Source: Hepatocystis sp. ex Piliocolobus tephrosceles (lineage: Eukaryota > Apicomplexa > Aconoidasida > Haemosporida > Plasmodiidae). Taken from it: a DNA stretch of 31,538 nucleotides. Positions 1 through 9,893 of this stretch are shown one piece after another. The notes under the pieces are model-generated. The model searched no databases, was not told the origin of the DNA, and saw nothing but the letters and a program-made list of their open reading frames with translations. Made by a program: the position numbers and the translations under genes. The stretch lies in the NCBI GenBank assembly GCA_902459845.2, contig CABPSV020000089.1, positions 1 through 31,538 of the forward strand, read 5' to 3'. Numbering within the stretch: the first letter of the stretch is position 1; each line of letters opens with the position of its first letter.

Positions 1-842
1 TTATATTTTTATGTTATATTTTTTTGCATTTCCTATTTTCCTTTTTTTTTTATAAAAAAAAATGGAATAATCTATATATTTATAAAAATAAAAAATAAAA
101 AAAAAAACAACGTTCTTTATTATTTGAATAAATATTTCTACAATGAAGTTATAAAAGTATGTTGTTATGTAGTTTTATCATTTTAATAAATACATAGAAA
201 TTACTGGAACATTTCTCACATTAAGATATGTACAAATATGAATACAACATACAATTATAACAGTTTTGTTTATAAAAATATCGTCCCCAACTACACACAT
301 TATATATTTATATATACACCTTTAAGTGCTATACACATTTTCTGCATTTTAATATTTTTTTTTCTACACAAATATTATTAAATAAATAGAATTAAATAAT
401 AATAATTTTTTATATAACTTTGATTCTAAGTGTGTGTGGATTTTTTTTATCATGAATATCTCAGATTGATGATGCCATACATATATTTGTAAATTATATT
501 TGATTGGTTATTTTTTATAGTAGCTTATTTACATATAAGTTCCTATATATACGTTTATATATATATATATATATATATGTTTTATGTTTATACCTATTTA
601 TTCCTTGTTCTTTGGCTGATCTATTAAAAAATTCAGGTTATCGTGTATTCATCTATTTATGTCGTATTTCTAATTTTTTTTTTTTTTATTTATTTATTTT
701 TTTTTTTACAAATATATCGCTTTACTATTACTACACGTGCTGTTTTTTTCCTTCTTTCGCTTTGTCGCATACGCACATTCCTATATTATCTTAACAAGAG
801 GTGTTTCTTGTTAAAAAAAAAAAAAAGAAAAAAAAAAAAAAC
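1..842. other. A/T-rich intergenic region upstream of the first gene
   Basis: No coding region is supported here. The stretch is about 85-90% A+T, with poly(dT) tracts, a (TA) microsatellite at 556-578 and purine/poly(dA) runs just before the ATG at 843. Short open frames in it are Phe/Tyr/Ile-rich translations of T tracts and have no protein-like composition. It should contain the promoter and 5' UTR of the gene at 843, since the next gene starts immediately downstream. No individual promoter element can be assigned from sequence alone. Confidence 0.6.
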
Positions 843-2522
843 ATGTGGAATATTTTTTCAAATGAAGATTTGTCATTAGATACTGTGAAAAATAAAGATG
901 AAAAAGGGGGAACAAAAATTAGGAAAAGAAAAGGGTATGATAAATTAAAAAGCAGGCATATGATGATGATGAATACGAACCCTAGTATGGTTAGTACTTC
1001 ATTTAATAAATATGATTATAAAATTAAAGAAATGAGAAGAAGGTTTAGAAGAAAATATAGGATAGTACGAACGCAGTTAGTAAAAATAACAAAAGTTGTT
1101 AATAAGCTTCCTGATGTTCATTTGGAAGAAGGAGGTCTTGAAAATGCTAAAAAGGTGGAAATGTTGGCTAGTGAAAAGCAGAAACTGGGTGACGAAGAAA
1201 AAGAAAAACTAGATGACGAAAAAAAAGAAAAACTAGATGACGAAAAAAAAGAAAACTAATGCGAAAAAAAAGAAAAACTAGATGACGAAAAAAAAGAAAA
1301 ACTAGATGACGAAAAAAAAGATGCAGACAGTAACCAAAACAAGCTCGAGGACAATACCATCAAAGGAAACAAAACAATTATGATTGATATTGACTTAATT
1401 GATAGATTACATAAGCTTGTTGAAAAAATCGACATAGAAAAACTAGGAAGTAAAAAAAGTAAAATAAAAAAAAAGAATACATATAAAGATAATGAAGATG
1501 TATTCAAACATAAATTAACAAAAAGAATTAGTGGCAGTAATCGATCTTTTTATTTTCCATTACGAAAACATTATAACAAAAGTGATACGCTTATAATGAA
1601 AAACAAAAAATTAAGAAGAAAATTATTACATAGCTCAAGTAGTAATTTAAAAAATTTAAACAAGTATACACATTATGAAAATGCAGGATTATTACATAGG
1701 AACACATTAAAAAATAATTATTATGATTATTCAAATACTCTAAATAGAAAACAAATGAAAAGTCAGTTTTATAATGATAGCAATAATCTTTTAGTAACTG
1801 ATTTTTATATGTATTCAACATTAAACGCAAGTTTTAATCGATTTAACTCTATGAAAAAGCATAATAATTTTGGTATTGTTCATCATAATAATATAAACAA
1901 TACATGGAACAATGAAAATGTAATTACTAACAGTAATACCACCTATGGACAAAACTACAGCAAAGGTAATGATTATTATAATACTAACTATAACTATAAT
2001 AGTAGTAATTATAACAATTACACAAATAACTACATGAGAAGTAGCTATAGTTATGATACTAACATTCATAATGATAATTTAAAAAAAGGATTGTATAATA
2101 TAAATAACTGGAAGTCCAAAAAAAAAAAGAATTGGAGTAACTATAATAGTTTTGATAAAAATATAAAAAGTAATAACTTTCAGAATACGCAATATACACT
2201 AAATTATAATAATAGCAGCAGTACTATTTTAAATAATTATATGACTTCTCAACATACTGGAGGAGAATGGGGGGGAGATTTTGTTTATGGATTACAAACA
2301 CCCAAAAAAATGTTAACATTAGAAAAACGTCTTATGAAGAATATGTATAATAAAAAAAAAGTAAAAAAGTTTGTAAAAGATGAAAAAATAAGAGACCTTC
2401 TAAGGACAGCAGAAAATGAACATGAGTTAATAAAAGCTATTAATTTCGCAAAACACGCGGGTCTTTATTTTGAAGCAGCCTTAGGTGATAAGAAGTTGAG
2501 TAGGTTGAAGGTGGTGGCTTAA
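843..2522 (+). CDS. Lys/Asn-rich conserved-type Plasmodium protein of unknown function, interrupted by one in-frame stop
   Basis: I do not recognise this protein. The frame runs from ATG 843 to TAA 2520-2522 as 138 codons, one TAA at 1257-1259, then 420 codons in the same frame. The same frame is open upstream to a GTG at 801, but that part is only a poly-A/Lys run, so ATG 843 (MWNIFSNEDLS) is the better start. The protein opens with a basic segment including an RRRFRRKYR cluster. A charged KLDDEKKE repeat follows at about 1170-1320, then an Asn/Tyr/Ser-rich middle (about 1560-2250). The C-terminus of about 50 residues (about 2361-2519) looks better structured, containing LLRTAENEHELIKAI and an AKHAGL helix. 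No signal peptide or membrane segment is visible. The stop lies in a degenerate repeat copy, so this is either a real null or divided allele, or an assembly error. An intron removing the stop is unlikely, as no T-rich acceptor lies nearby. Confidence 0.75.
1170..1320 (+). repeat. 24-bp coding minisatellite (KLDDEKKE units)
   Basis: About six copies of a 24-bp unit encode Lys-Leu-Asp-Asp-Glu-Lys-Lys-Glu. The first copy is diverged (KLGDEEKE). The copy at about 1251-1270 has lost three single bases relative to its neighbours, which creates the in-frame TAA. The flanking copies are nearly identical, as expected for recent slippage or unequal exchange. Confidence 0.85.
1257..1259 (+). other. Premature in-frame TAA stop
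   Basis: The stop lies between two halves of an otherwise continuous frame and is followed by TGC then further KLDDEKKE units. Aligned with the neighbouring repeat unit, the disrupted copy lacks one A from the AAAAA run, the G of CTAG and an A of GATGAC. That is a net loss of three bases, so the downstream frame is preserved. Confidence 0.8.
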
Positions 2523-2760
2523 AAAAAAGAAAAAAAAAAAAAAAAAAAAATCACAAAACAAGCATTAGCACTAGCCTAATGATTAAGTTTATTCATCGAT
2601 TTTTACATTTATATATTTATGTTAGTTTTTTTTCCGCTTTTATTTTTTTACAATAATTTTGTATATTGTTTCTATAAATGTGTCTACATTCCTATGTAGA
2701 CTCACATAAATGTGTTTTGCAAGTACTTGTGTATATTTTATACATAAAGCATTTATATAT

Positions 2761-2788
2761 ATATATGTACATATGTATGTACATATAT
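2761..2788. repeat. Perfect 12-bp inverted repeat (hairpin-capable)
   Basis: The arms ATATATGTACAT (2761-2772) and ATGTACATATAT (2777-2788) are exact reverse complements around the 4-base spacer ATGT. The element lies about 240 bp past the stop codon at 2522, so it could form a 3'-UTR hairpin. With A/T-rich arms it may also be chance. Confidence 0.7.
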
Positions 2789-3207
2789 TTAGGTGTATAT
2801 ACAACCATACATTGGGTTAGTATGTTCCCCTAGCTTAAACATATAAACAAATTTGGTACATATATATTATATACATGTAAATCAACTCCGAGTAACCTAA
2901 CCTCTGTTTGATAATACATATATGTATATGTATGCCTATTTTTTTTTTTTTTATTATAGTGTTTCGTGTTTTAGTATATATAATACATTTTTTTTTTCTT
3001 TTTTTCAATTTTATTGTTACGCTTTTTTGTATAATTAAGTTTTATTGGTTGAGAAATAATTAATATAAATATAAAAAAAAAAAAAATGATTACCATTATG
3101 GTTTCAAGCTTTTTTTTTTTTTTTTTTATCAAACTATTTTTTAACAAAAAAAAATGTACTAAAAGGAAACGTATTTAAATATTTTGCTCTTCACATATGA
3201 CTATCAT

Positions 3208-3366
3208 ATGGTAAAAAAAAAAAAAAAAGAAAGTAAAAATAAAATAAAAATAAAAAATGGTGGAAAAAATGATGGAAAGAGTGATGGAAAAAGTGATGGA
3301 AAAAGTGATGGAAAAAGTGATGAAAAAAATGAGCTCAACAAATATTATGTACAACGTCGTTTATAA
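3208..3366 (+). CDS. Doubtful short ORF with GKSD repeats
   Basis: The ATG at 3208 opens 52 codons: a poly-Lys start, a Lys/Asn segment, four to five Gly-Lys-Ser-Asp units from a 12-bp repeat, and a short tail ending at TAA 3364-3366. It has more Gly, Asp and Ser than random intergenic translation, which is why it is listed. It has no recognisable domain and no convincing GTAAGT-type donor. It could be a short uORF in the leader of the gene at 3751, a stray exon, or a minisatellite that happens to be open. Confidence 0.2.
   Translation: MVKKKKKESKNKIKIKNGGKNDGKSDGKSDGKSDGKSDEKNELNKYYVQRRL
3256..3330 (+). repeat. 12-bp minisatellite (GATGGAAAAAGT-type units)
   Basis: About five to six head-to-tail units of 12 bp, reading Asp-Gly-Lys-Ser in one frame, with the outer units diverged to GATGGAAAGAGT and GATGAAAAAAAT. 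It is isolated in an otherwise low-information A/T spacer. Confidence 0.75.
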
Positions 3367-3666
3367 AATTTTAAGGATGTTAAAAAAAAAAAAATAAAAT
3401 AATATCCGATAGTTTGTTATACTATTGTTAGCTCATTTTTGGTGAATAGCAAAATATATTATTTATTACTACGATTTTCTTATTTTTTTTTTTTTTTTTA
3501 CTTATAGTTATTTGATAATACGAAAATTGTAAATTATTTGTATGTTCATCATCGTTGACACAGTTGACGTCATTGACATTTTAATTATTTTACATTTTTT
3601 TAACTTATGACTTTAAAATGTGTTGAAGTTCCTGATTTGTTTTATAATGGGCATACACAAATGCGT

Positions 3667-3670
<4 letters not shown>

Positions 3671-3701
<31 letters not shown>
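3671..3701. repeat. (TA)n microsatellite
   Basis: About 15 consecutive TA dinucleotides, 50 bp before the ATG at 3751. Such tracts are typical of Plasmodium upstream regions and likely length-polymorphic. Confidence 0.9.
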
Positions 3702-3709
<8 letters not shown>

Positions 3710-3750
3710 TTTATTTTTTACAAAATGATGTGACACATAAATGACAAACG

Positions 3751-6584
3751 ATGAAAAGAAAAACATATTTGAGCAAAATTTTATCACACACTGTTATAAA
3801 TGATTTACCATATAAAAAATGCTTTTTCTCGCACCATACAAGCCCTATATATTTGAATAAAACATTTTTTAATATAACTTTGAAAAAACGCTCTTTATTC
3901 TCTACACCTTTAGTATGTTCACACGTGCTTGGTGAATGTCATTATTACAAACAATTTAAGCGCTTTATACATGATTCTAATTCTTTAATAAAAAAGGAGT
4001 ATAATGATAATAGTAGTGTTAAAAATATAGTATCAGTAAGTAACGCTAAATTAAAAAAATTCACAACTATTAATGTTTCTAAAGAAAAAAATGAAAAACA
4101 AAAAGTGTTCATAGGAGAAACACAAAAAACTATTATTATCAAACATGAAGAAAAAAAAGTAGAGGCAGATAAAATAAAGCATGTGTCTAGTGTAAAAGAA
4201 GAAAAAAGAGAATTTGGTAATAATGATTCGATAAATAAAAAAAAAAAAAAAAAAAAAAATCGAAAATAAGTAAGAAAGAGAAAACAGATTGTAGCATAAA
4301 AACAAAAGATGAAAGTACGCATAACAATGATCAACCAAATGAAAACAAGAAAAAAGCGAAAGCTTCAAAAAAAAGTAAAATTAATGAAAACACAAAAAAA
4401 AATAAAAATAAAGGTGGACATGATATAGAAAATATAAAAGAAAGGAATAGTAAAAACAAGGTTGTATTAAGCATAAAAAAGAGTGAAGCTCATACAAAAG
4501 TTAAAGTAGCCAAACCGGTTAAAGTAGCCAAACCGGTTAAAGTAGCCAAAACACCTCAAACAGCCAAAACACCTCAAACAGCCAAAACACCTCAAACAGC
4601 CAAAACAGCCAAAAAAAATCCCAAAAGCGACGACACAACACCAAGAATATACAGCTTTTTTAATAAAGAAGAATATTTTAAAGAGTTTGAGGAAATAGGT
4701 ATGAAAAATAATATCCTTATAAAAAAATTAAACAAAATAAATGATGTACATACTTTTGTTATTAGTAATAGTAAAAACTTAGAATATGGAAATATCCATG
4801 CATATAATAATTTTTTGTATGAAATATATGATAAGTTTTCAAATAAAAATATTAAAAAAGTAAAAAAATTAATTAAAAATTTTAATAAAATAAATAAAAA
4901 GCATTTAGAAAGGAAAATAAAATATTTTAAAGCATTTTATGAAATATGTCCATATGAATATAAAGATGTATTAACTTGTTTGTTTATTCAATCATCTGAT
5001 ATATTAGAAGAAGGGGATATAAATAATACTTTTTATTATGATGAAATTATAGATAATTATAAAGACAGTGATGGGAGTAATCTTATTAATATAAATAATA
5101 ATGACAATCGTAGTAGGTGTACTGATGATGTAATGGAAGAAGTAATACTTATAAATCAGGATAAACAAAATATGGAAAATTCTATAGATTGTATTACAAA
5201 AAAAGAAAAAAATTTGTCTCATAAATATAAAAAAAATGAAATTCTTATGAATAGAAAAAAAATAATGTATGAAGTGGATGTACATATTAATAACATAAAC
5301 AAAGCAGCTGATTATATAAATGAAAATAATTTTATAATAGTATATAATTTGCCAATAATTAGTTATGATCTGTTAAGAGATGAACTCAAACAAACATTTT
5401 CATTTTGCGGTCCCATAAAAAATATAGAATTTTTTAATGATCGAGTGAAAACAGTTGATATGAATTTGTTAAATGATGATTATGGTGTATCTATGGGCAT
5501 AAAACCTAAAAATGGTTTGGATAATATGGACAATTTGGACAATTCGAAAAATTCAAATGGTTTGAACGATTTGAATGAAACGAAAGAGTTGTCAAGTAAA
5601 CAGAAAGATTGTATTAAAAAAAAAAAGGATAGTACATGTAGTGGTGGAACATGTAGTGATAGTAATGATAATATTATAGACAGTAGCATGAGTGACAAGG
5701 GTAATAGTAAAAATATATCTAAAAATAAAAACAAGAATAAAAAACTTACCAAAAAAATGCACAACCCAAATAGTTATACCCATATTTATGGTATTATCGA
5801 ATTTTATGATGAAAAATCAGCAAATTTGGCTACGAGTGAGTTTTTACGTATTTTTGGTATTTTTTGCTATAAAAAATTAATATACGTTGATAAATGTATA
5901 AACAAAAACCTTATGGTAATTACTCATTTACCTTTTCATTTAAACATATATAATATTTTATACATGTTATTAAATGCTTTTTTATATAAGCATGATATAT
6001 TGAAAAAATCAGGTGAAGAGCTTAAAAATAAAAGTGTTGATTGTAGTAATTTATTTGTGAATAAAAATGAGACAACAAATGAGACAGAACAAAAAGAGAG
6101 TAGCGTCATGCATTCCACTTTTAACAAACCAATAAGTAAATGCCAATTTGTTGTAAAAAATAGTAATATTAAAATTGAAAATGATGAGAGTTGTTATAAT
6201 TCTTGGACGACTAATAATAATAAAGATATCTATGATTATATATACGAAATTTCCAAAAAAAATTATTTGAACTTTAAAAAAAAAAATAGTGTTGCATTAG
6301 ATAAAGTTAGTAAAGATAAGTCTACTAATCAACTACATAATAATATTTTTGAATCATTTGCTGATTTTTACCAAAATCAAAATAAAAAAGAAGAGAAAGT
6401 AAACATTAATAATAATGGTAGGATATTAATTTTGCGTTTTAATAATTTTAAGAATTTATTTTATTGTTTAAAAAAGTTTAAATATATTTTTAAAAATAAA
6501 AGTTGTATGATTTTTTCATTAAATTTAAGAAGGTGTGTTTACATAAATGATGAGATTAAGGACCATGTTCAGATAAAAAATTGA
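3751..6584 (+). CDS. Putative RRM-domain RNA-binding protein, possibly organelle-targeted; frame shifts at a poly-A run
   Basis: The frame from ATG 3751 is open to the 23-A run at 4237-4259. Coding then continues one frame over without a stop from 4260 to TGA 6582-6584, giving about 945 residues if the shift is bridged. The N-terminus is rich in Lys, Arg, Ser, Thr and His, nearly free of acidic residues over the first 55 or so, and resembles a mitochondrial-type presequence. A Lys-rich linker follows, with KPVKVA and KTPQTA repeats at 4498-4608. An RRM-like fold begins with FIIVYNLPI (RNP2-like, 5331-5357) and resumes at IYGIIEFYDEKSA (RNP1-like, about 5781-5820), split by a Lys/Asn/Ser-rich insertion of about 120 residues. 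A second RRM-like unit starts at LMVITHLPF (about 5910) and ends near 6548 (ILILRFNNF), also split by an insertion. The role is inferred from fold alone. No partner or target can be named. Confidence 0.75.
4237..4259 (+). other. 23-A homopolymer at which the coding frame shifts
   Basis: Upstream coding uses codon starts at position 1 mod 3 and downstream coding uses 0 mod 3. Without a shift, translation ends at TAA 4267-4269. One extra A, or two fewer, would join the frames through a poly-Lys stretch. Candidate explanations are homopolymer length error in the assembly, a length-polymorphic allele, or slippage by polymerase or ribosome. Confidence 0.8.
4498..4608 (+). repeat. Two adjacent 18-bp coding repeats (KPVKVA, then KTPQTA)
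   Basis: About three units of an 18-bp repeat encoding Lys-Val-Ala-Lys-Pro-Val run directly into three units of a second 18-bp repeat encoding Thr-Pro-Gln-Thr-Ala-Lys. The shared GCCAAA core suggests that one arose from the other. The Ala/Pro/Lys composition resembles flexible histone-H1-like tails. Because the repeats are only open in the downstream frame, they help place the frameshift upstream of them. Confidence 0.85.
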
Positions 6585-6897
6585 GAAAAATGAGGAAAAA
6601 GTACGTACGTGTACATAGAGCTTTTAAATTTTGCAACTTCGTACAAATGAGACCAAAAAAAAAAAAGAATCTTGAAAGTTCTAGAAAGAAGACGATGGAC
6701 GAAAGTTTTATATACGACACACATCTTGGTGTATATTTATGTACACACATACATATGTTTATTTGTTTACCGTTTTTTTTTTTTTTTTTTTTTTTTTTCG
6801 TGTTCTATTTAAGCCTTTGAAATGAAAAAAAAAAATGTTTTTAAATGTTTTATATACAATTTTTATTTTTCATTTTTTTTTAAAACTATAATAGTAC

Positions 6898-6898
<1 letters not shown>

Positions 6899-6938
<40 letters not shown>
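6899..6938. repeat. (TA)20 microsatellite
   Basis: Twenty uninterrupted TA units between GTACG and CACGAACATG. The tract is intergenic and expected to vary in length between isolates. Confidence 0.92.
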
Positions 6939-6941
<3 letters not shown>

Positions 6942-7239
6942 GAACATGTAGACATATTTGTCTTTTGTTTTATCATTTACATGTCAATATATGCTTTTAT
7001 TTTTAATTTTGAATGAAGTTTATTTACATAGGTTAACTTTTAAAAATTATGCTCTTTTTTTTTTTTTTTTTTTTATTTTTTGGTAAAATGTAACACATTA
7101 AACAAAAGCATGTGTGTCTTTTCATGCATTTTTTTTTTAAGCTGTCAAATATTGTTTCTATTCGTTTTGAATATACATATATGTATATGTGTCCTCATTT
7201 TTGTTATGTTTTAACATAGAACATAACCCTAAAAAAAAA

Positions 7240-7306
7240 GGGGGAAATGAATAACCGGAAACGGACGAATAAAGTTCGCTCTGTTCAACGAACAAAAGTT
7301 AACTTT
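7240..7306. other. GC-richer intergenic island with complementary arms
   Basis: Roughly 40% G+C over about 67 bp, in surroundings near 10%. GTTCG (7274-7278) is complementary to CGAAC (7289-7293), and AAAGTT (7271-7276) to AACTTT (7301-7306). On the minus strand the island ends in CCCCC followed by nine T, which resembles a Pol III stop. It could be part of a structured non-coding RNA or 3'-UTR element. No known RNA family is recognisable. Confidence 0.35.
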
Positions 7307-7359
7307 GTATTAAAAAAAAATATATATAAATATATATGCCTATTTATACATATATGTAG

Positions 7360-7619
7360 TATATTATATTAAATTATATTTAATTATATTATATTTTATT
7401 ATATTATATTTAATTATATTTAATTATATTATATTTTATTATATTTTATTATATTATATTATATTTTATTATATTATATTTAATTATATTATATTTAATT
7501 ATATTATATTTAATTATATTATATTTAATTATATTATATTTAATTATATTATATTTAATTATATTATATTTAATTATATTATATTTAATTCTATTTAATT
7601 ATATTATATTTAATTAAAA
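7360..7619. repeat. Pure-A/T 15-bp minisatellite
   Basis: Positions 7360-7590 contain no G or C. Bases 7471-7590 are eight perfect tandem copies of ATATTATATTTAATT; left of this the array is diverged with ATTTTATT variants. A single C at 7591 marks a broken copy before the last unit. DNA of this kind unwinds easily and is hard to assemble, so copy number may be wrong. Confidence 0.9.
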
Positions 7620-7732
7620 GGTGTTTTTTTTTAGGTTAAAAAAAATAAAAGAAATACAACTTTATATTTTTATGAATGTTAAAATTGAAAAGTAATAAAA
7701 TATATAAATAATAAGTTTTCTTAAAAAGAAAG

Positions 7733-7762
<30 letters not shown>
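7733..7762. repeat. 30-A homopolymer
   Basis: An uninterrupted run of 30 A about 130 bp beyond the ligase stop codon, in its probable 3' UTR. It reads as poly-T on the transcribed minus strand. Confidence 0.9.
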
Positions 7763-7765
<3 letters not shown>

Positions 7766-7894
7766 GAAAAAAGTACGGGCAAGTTGGTATAGCCAAATGT
7801 ACTTTTTAAAAATAAACAGCACAAAAATATGTGTATGTATATATGCATATGTGTATATGCACACATGTGTGAACGTTTATGCGCCACTTTTTTT

Positions 7895-9857
7895 TTAAAT
7901 AAAACCAAAACCTTCCTTTCCTTCCATAATGGCACGTATCAATTTACTCTTTAACAACTCCTTTGAAGAATATTGAGGTAAATCTAACTGGTTGAAGCAA
8001 GTATGAGCAGTTGGTAATCGGTCTTCCCCATAGGCTCTATGAATACTCATTTTTTGAGCTCCTCTCATACCCATTAGATTTTTAAATCCTCCTAAAGGAA
8101 CTCTACTAGTACCTGTAACAAATTGTAAAAAGGATGCTTTTTTATTTTCATCAAATTCGAAAAGTACTTCCCATAGCCATACAATTTGAACAGATTCTGC
8201 TGTATAATTAACGTAAGTTATATTTTCTTTTAAATCATTTAAGTCTATAGTTGGAACACCACTAATAAGTAATTCTAATTCTTTATCATCGAAAATGGAA
8301 ATAAGTTTTGGTTGTATTAATTCTTTGAATCCATCCATAAATGCCTCTAACTGTTCTTTAATACTAGTTGTTACTTTTAATTCACATATTAATTCAATAT
8401 ATTTTTGTTTATTTGCATCTGTTACAGGTATATTTCTACCATTAGGAATTAAATCGATTATTTTCGTTTTTCCGAATTCATCAATTTCTGTACTGAAATT
8501 TATTTCTAAATTAATATCTTCTAAATTATATTCAGCTATTTTAATTAAACTATTATAAAATTCTGGATCTACAGATTCTGCATCTGCTGGTAATATTTTT
8601 CTTCCTAACATATGTTTATAAAAAGATCTACAAAAGTAAGCATCAATAGCTTGTCCATCATATATAGCCTTAGCAATAAATTTACCAACGAATTTAAAAA
8701 AATGTAAATGATCAGGATTAATATATGATAATGGGTTTGGATGATTAAATTCACTTTTTTTACCTTCTCTACAAAATAATGCATAATTTGGATTAAATAT
8801 TTCTTTGGCTAGTATAGAATACCATTCTCTTGTTAATCCACCTGCATCTAAACCTTCTTCATTTTTAAATGTAACTGTTAATTTACCTTTTAATGCATCC
8901 CCTGTTTTATTTCTTAATTGATAATAAGAGTCAGTAAATACTTTTTCTCTTCTTATATTTAATCGTATAGATTCAGTTCTAGCACCTGATTTTAGGTATT
9001 TTAATTTTTTTCTTAAATAATGTCTTTTGTTTTCAAAACTTATACAAGCAGATGTTAATTTTATTAATGATTTGAAATTATGATGTAATAACATAGGTGT
9101 TTGTTTAATTAAACTATTAATTGCTTTTCTATTAATATATACAAATTTAATAAGTTGTTTATGTCTGTTATTTAATATCTCACCATCATCGTCTAATTTT
9201 ATTTGTATATATTCATCTTCTTTTTCGTAACATTCGTTTGTATATATATTATCAGCAGTTTCTTGTTCATATTTTATTTGAAATTCGTCATAGGCTTCAG
9301 TAGTGGTATAATAAGATGGATATTCTGAGTCTTTATCTTTGTCACCATTTTTACTATTACTATTGTTATTATTGTTGTTAGTGTTAGTATAAAATGCTGT
9401 GTCGTGTTCTGATAACACGTTGTCTTCCTTTTTATTCGTTACATTATAATCGGTATTAATATCAGTTTCGTTATTATATTTTATTAAATTAAAATCACCT
9501 GATACATTATTATTAACAGAAGGTTCGACAACATTCCCGTTTTGTTCTAGTCCTTGGTCTTGTCCTTGGTCTTGTCCTTGGTCTTGTCCTTGGTCTTGTC
9601 CTTGGTCTGGTCCTTGGTCTTGTCCTTGGTCTTGTCCTTGGTCTTGTCCTAGGTCTTGTCCTTGGTCTTGTCCTTGTTCTGGTCCTAATTCTGATTCTAC
9701 TGAAGTATTTTCTTTTTTTCTTTTCACTTTATTTACATTTTTAAAAGGAGTTGTATCACTACTAACACTATTATTATTATTGTCACTGTATAATAATTCA
9801 TCCGACTTAGACATTCGTTTTTTTTTTATCTTATTATTGTTATTATTGTTATTGTTA

Positions 9858-9893
<36 letters not shown>

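Larger units (their letters stand above)
2523..3750. other. Intergenic region between the two plus-strand genes
   Basis: This 1.2-kb A/T-rich spacer holds the 3' end of the upstream gene and presumably the promoter of the gene at 3751. Visible elements are a 12-bp perfect inverted repeat at 2761-2788, a slightly GC-richer patch at about 2810-2910, T tracts near 2940 and 3110-3127, the GKSD minisatellite ORF at 3208-3366, a T-tract followed by ACTTATAG at about 3485-3507, and a (TA)n run at 3671-3701. No larger gene is supported on either strand. Confidence 0.6.
6585..7894. other. Convergent intergenic region
   Basis: This 1.3-kb spacer separates two genes transcribed toward each other, so it should carry both 3' UTRs and poly(A) sites. 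It contains a 26-T run (6773-6798), (TA)20 (6899-6938), a GC-richer island (7240-7306), a pure-A/T minisatellite (7360-7619) and a 30-A run (7733-7762). An open frame from ATG 6590 lacks protein-like features and is not called. Confidence 0.65.

Noticed and set aside
504..794. Plus-strand ORF of 96 codons before the first gene
   Set aside because: It starts at a non-ATG codon and is composed of Phe/Tyr/Ile from T-rich and TA-repeat DNA.
1257..1259. Stop recoding or selenocysteine at the internal stop
   Set aside because: The codon is TAA, not TGA, and sits in a clearly degenerate repeat copy. Sequence error or a nonsense allele explains it better.
6590..6820. Short plus-strand ORF just after the RRM gene stop
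   Set aside because: It is basic at first and then mainly poly-Phe from a T run, with no homology signal. It is probably 3' UTR.
7225..7245. AACCCTA motif followed by A and G runs, similar to a malaria telomere repeat
   Set aside because: There is only one copy of the heptamer, with no tandem array, so it is most likely chance.
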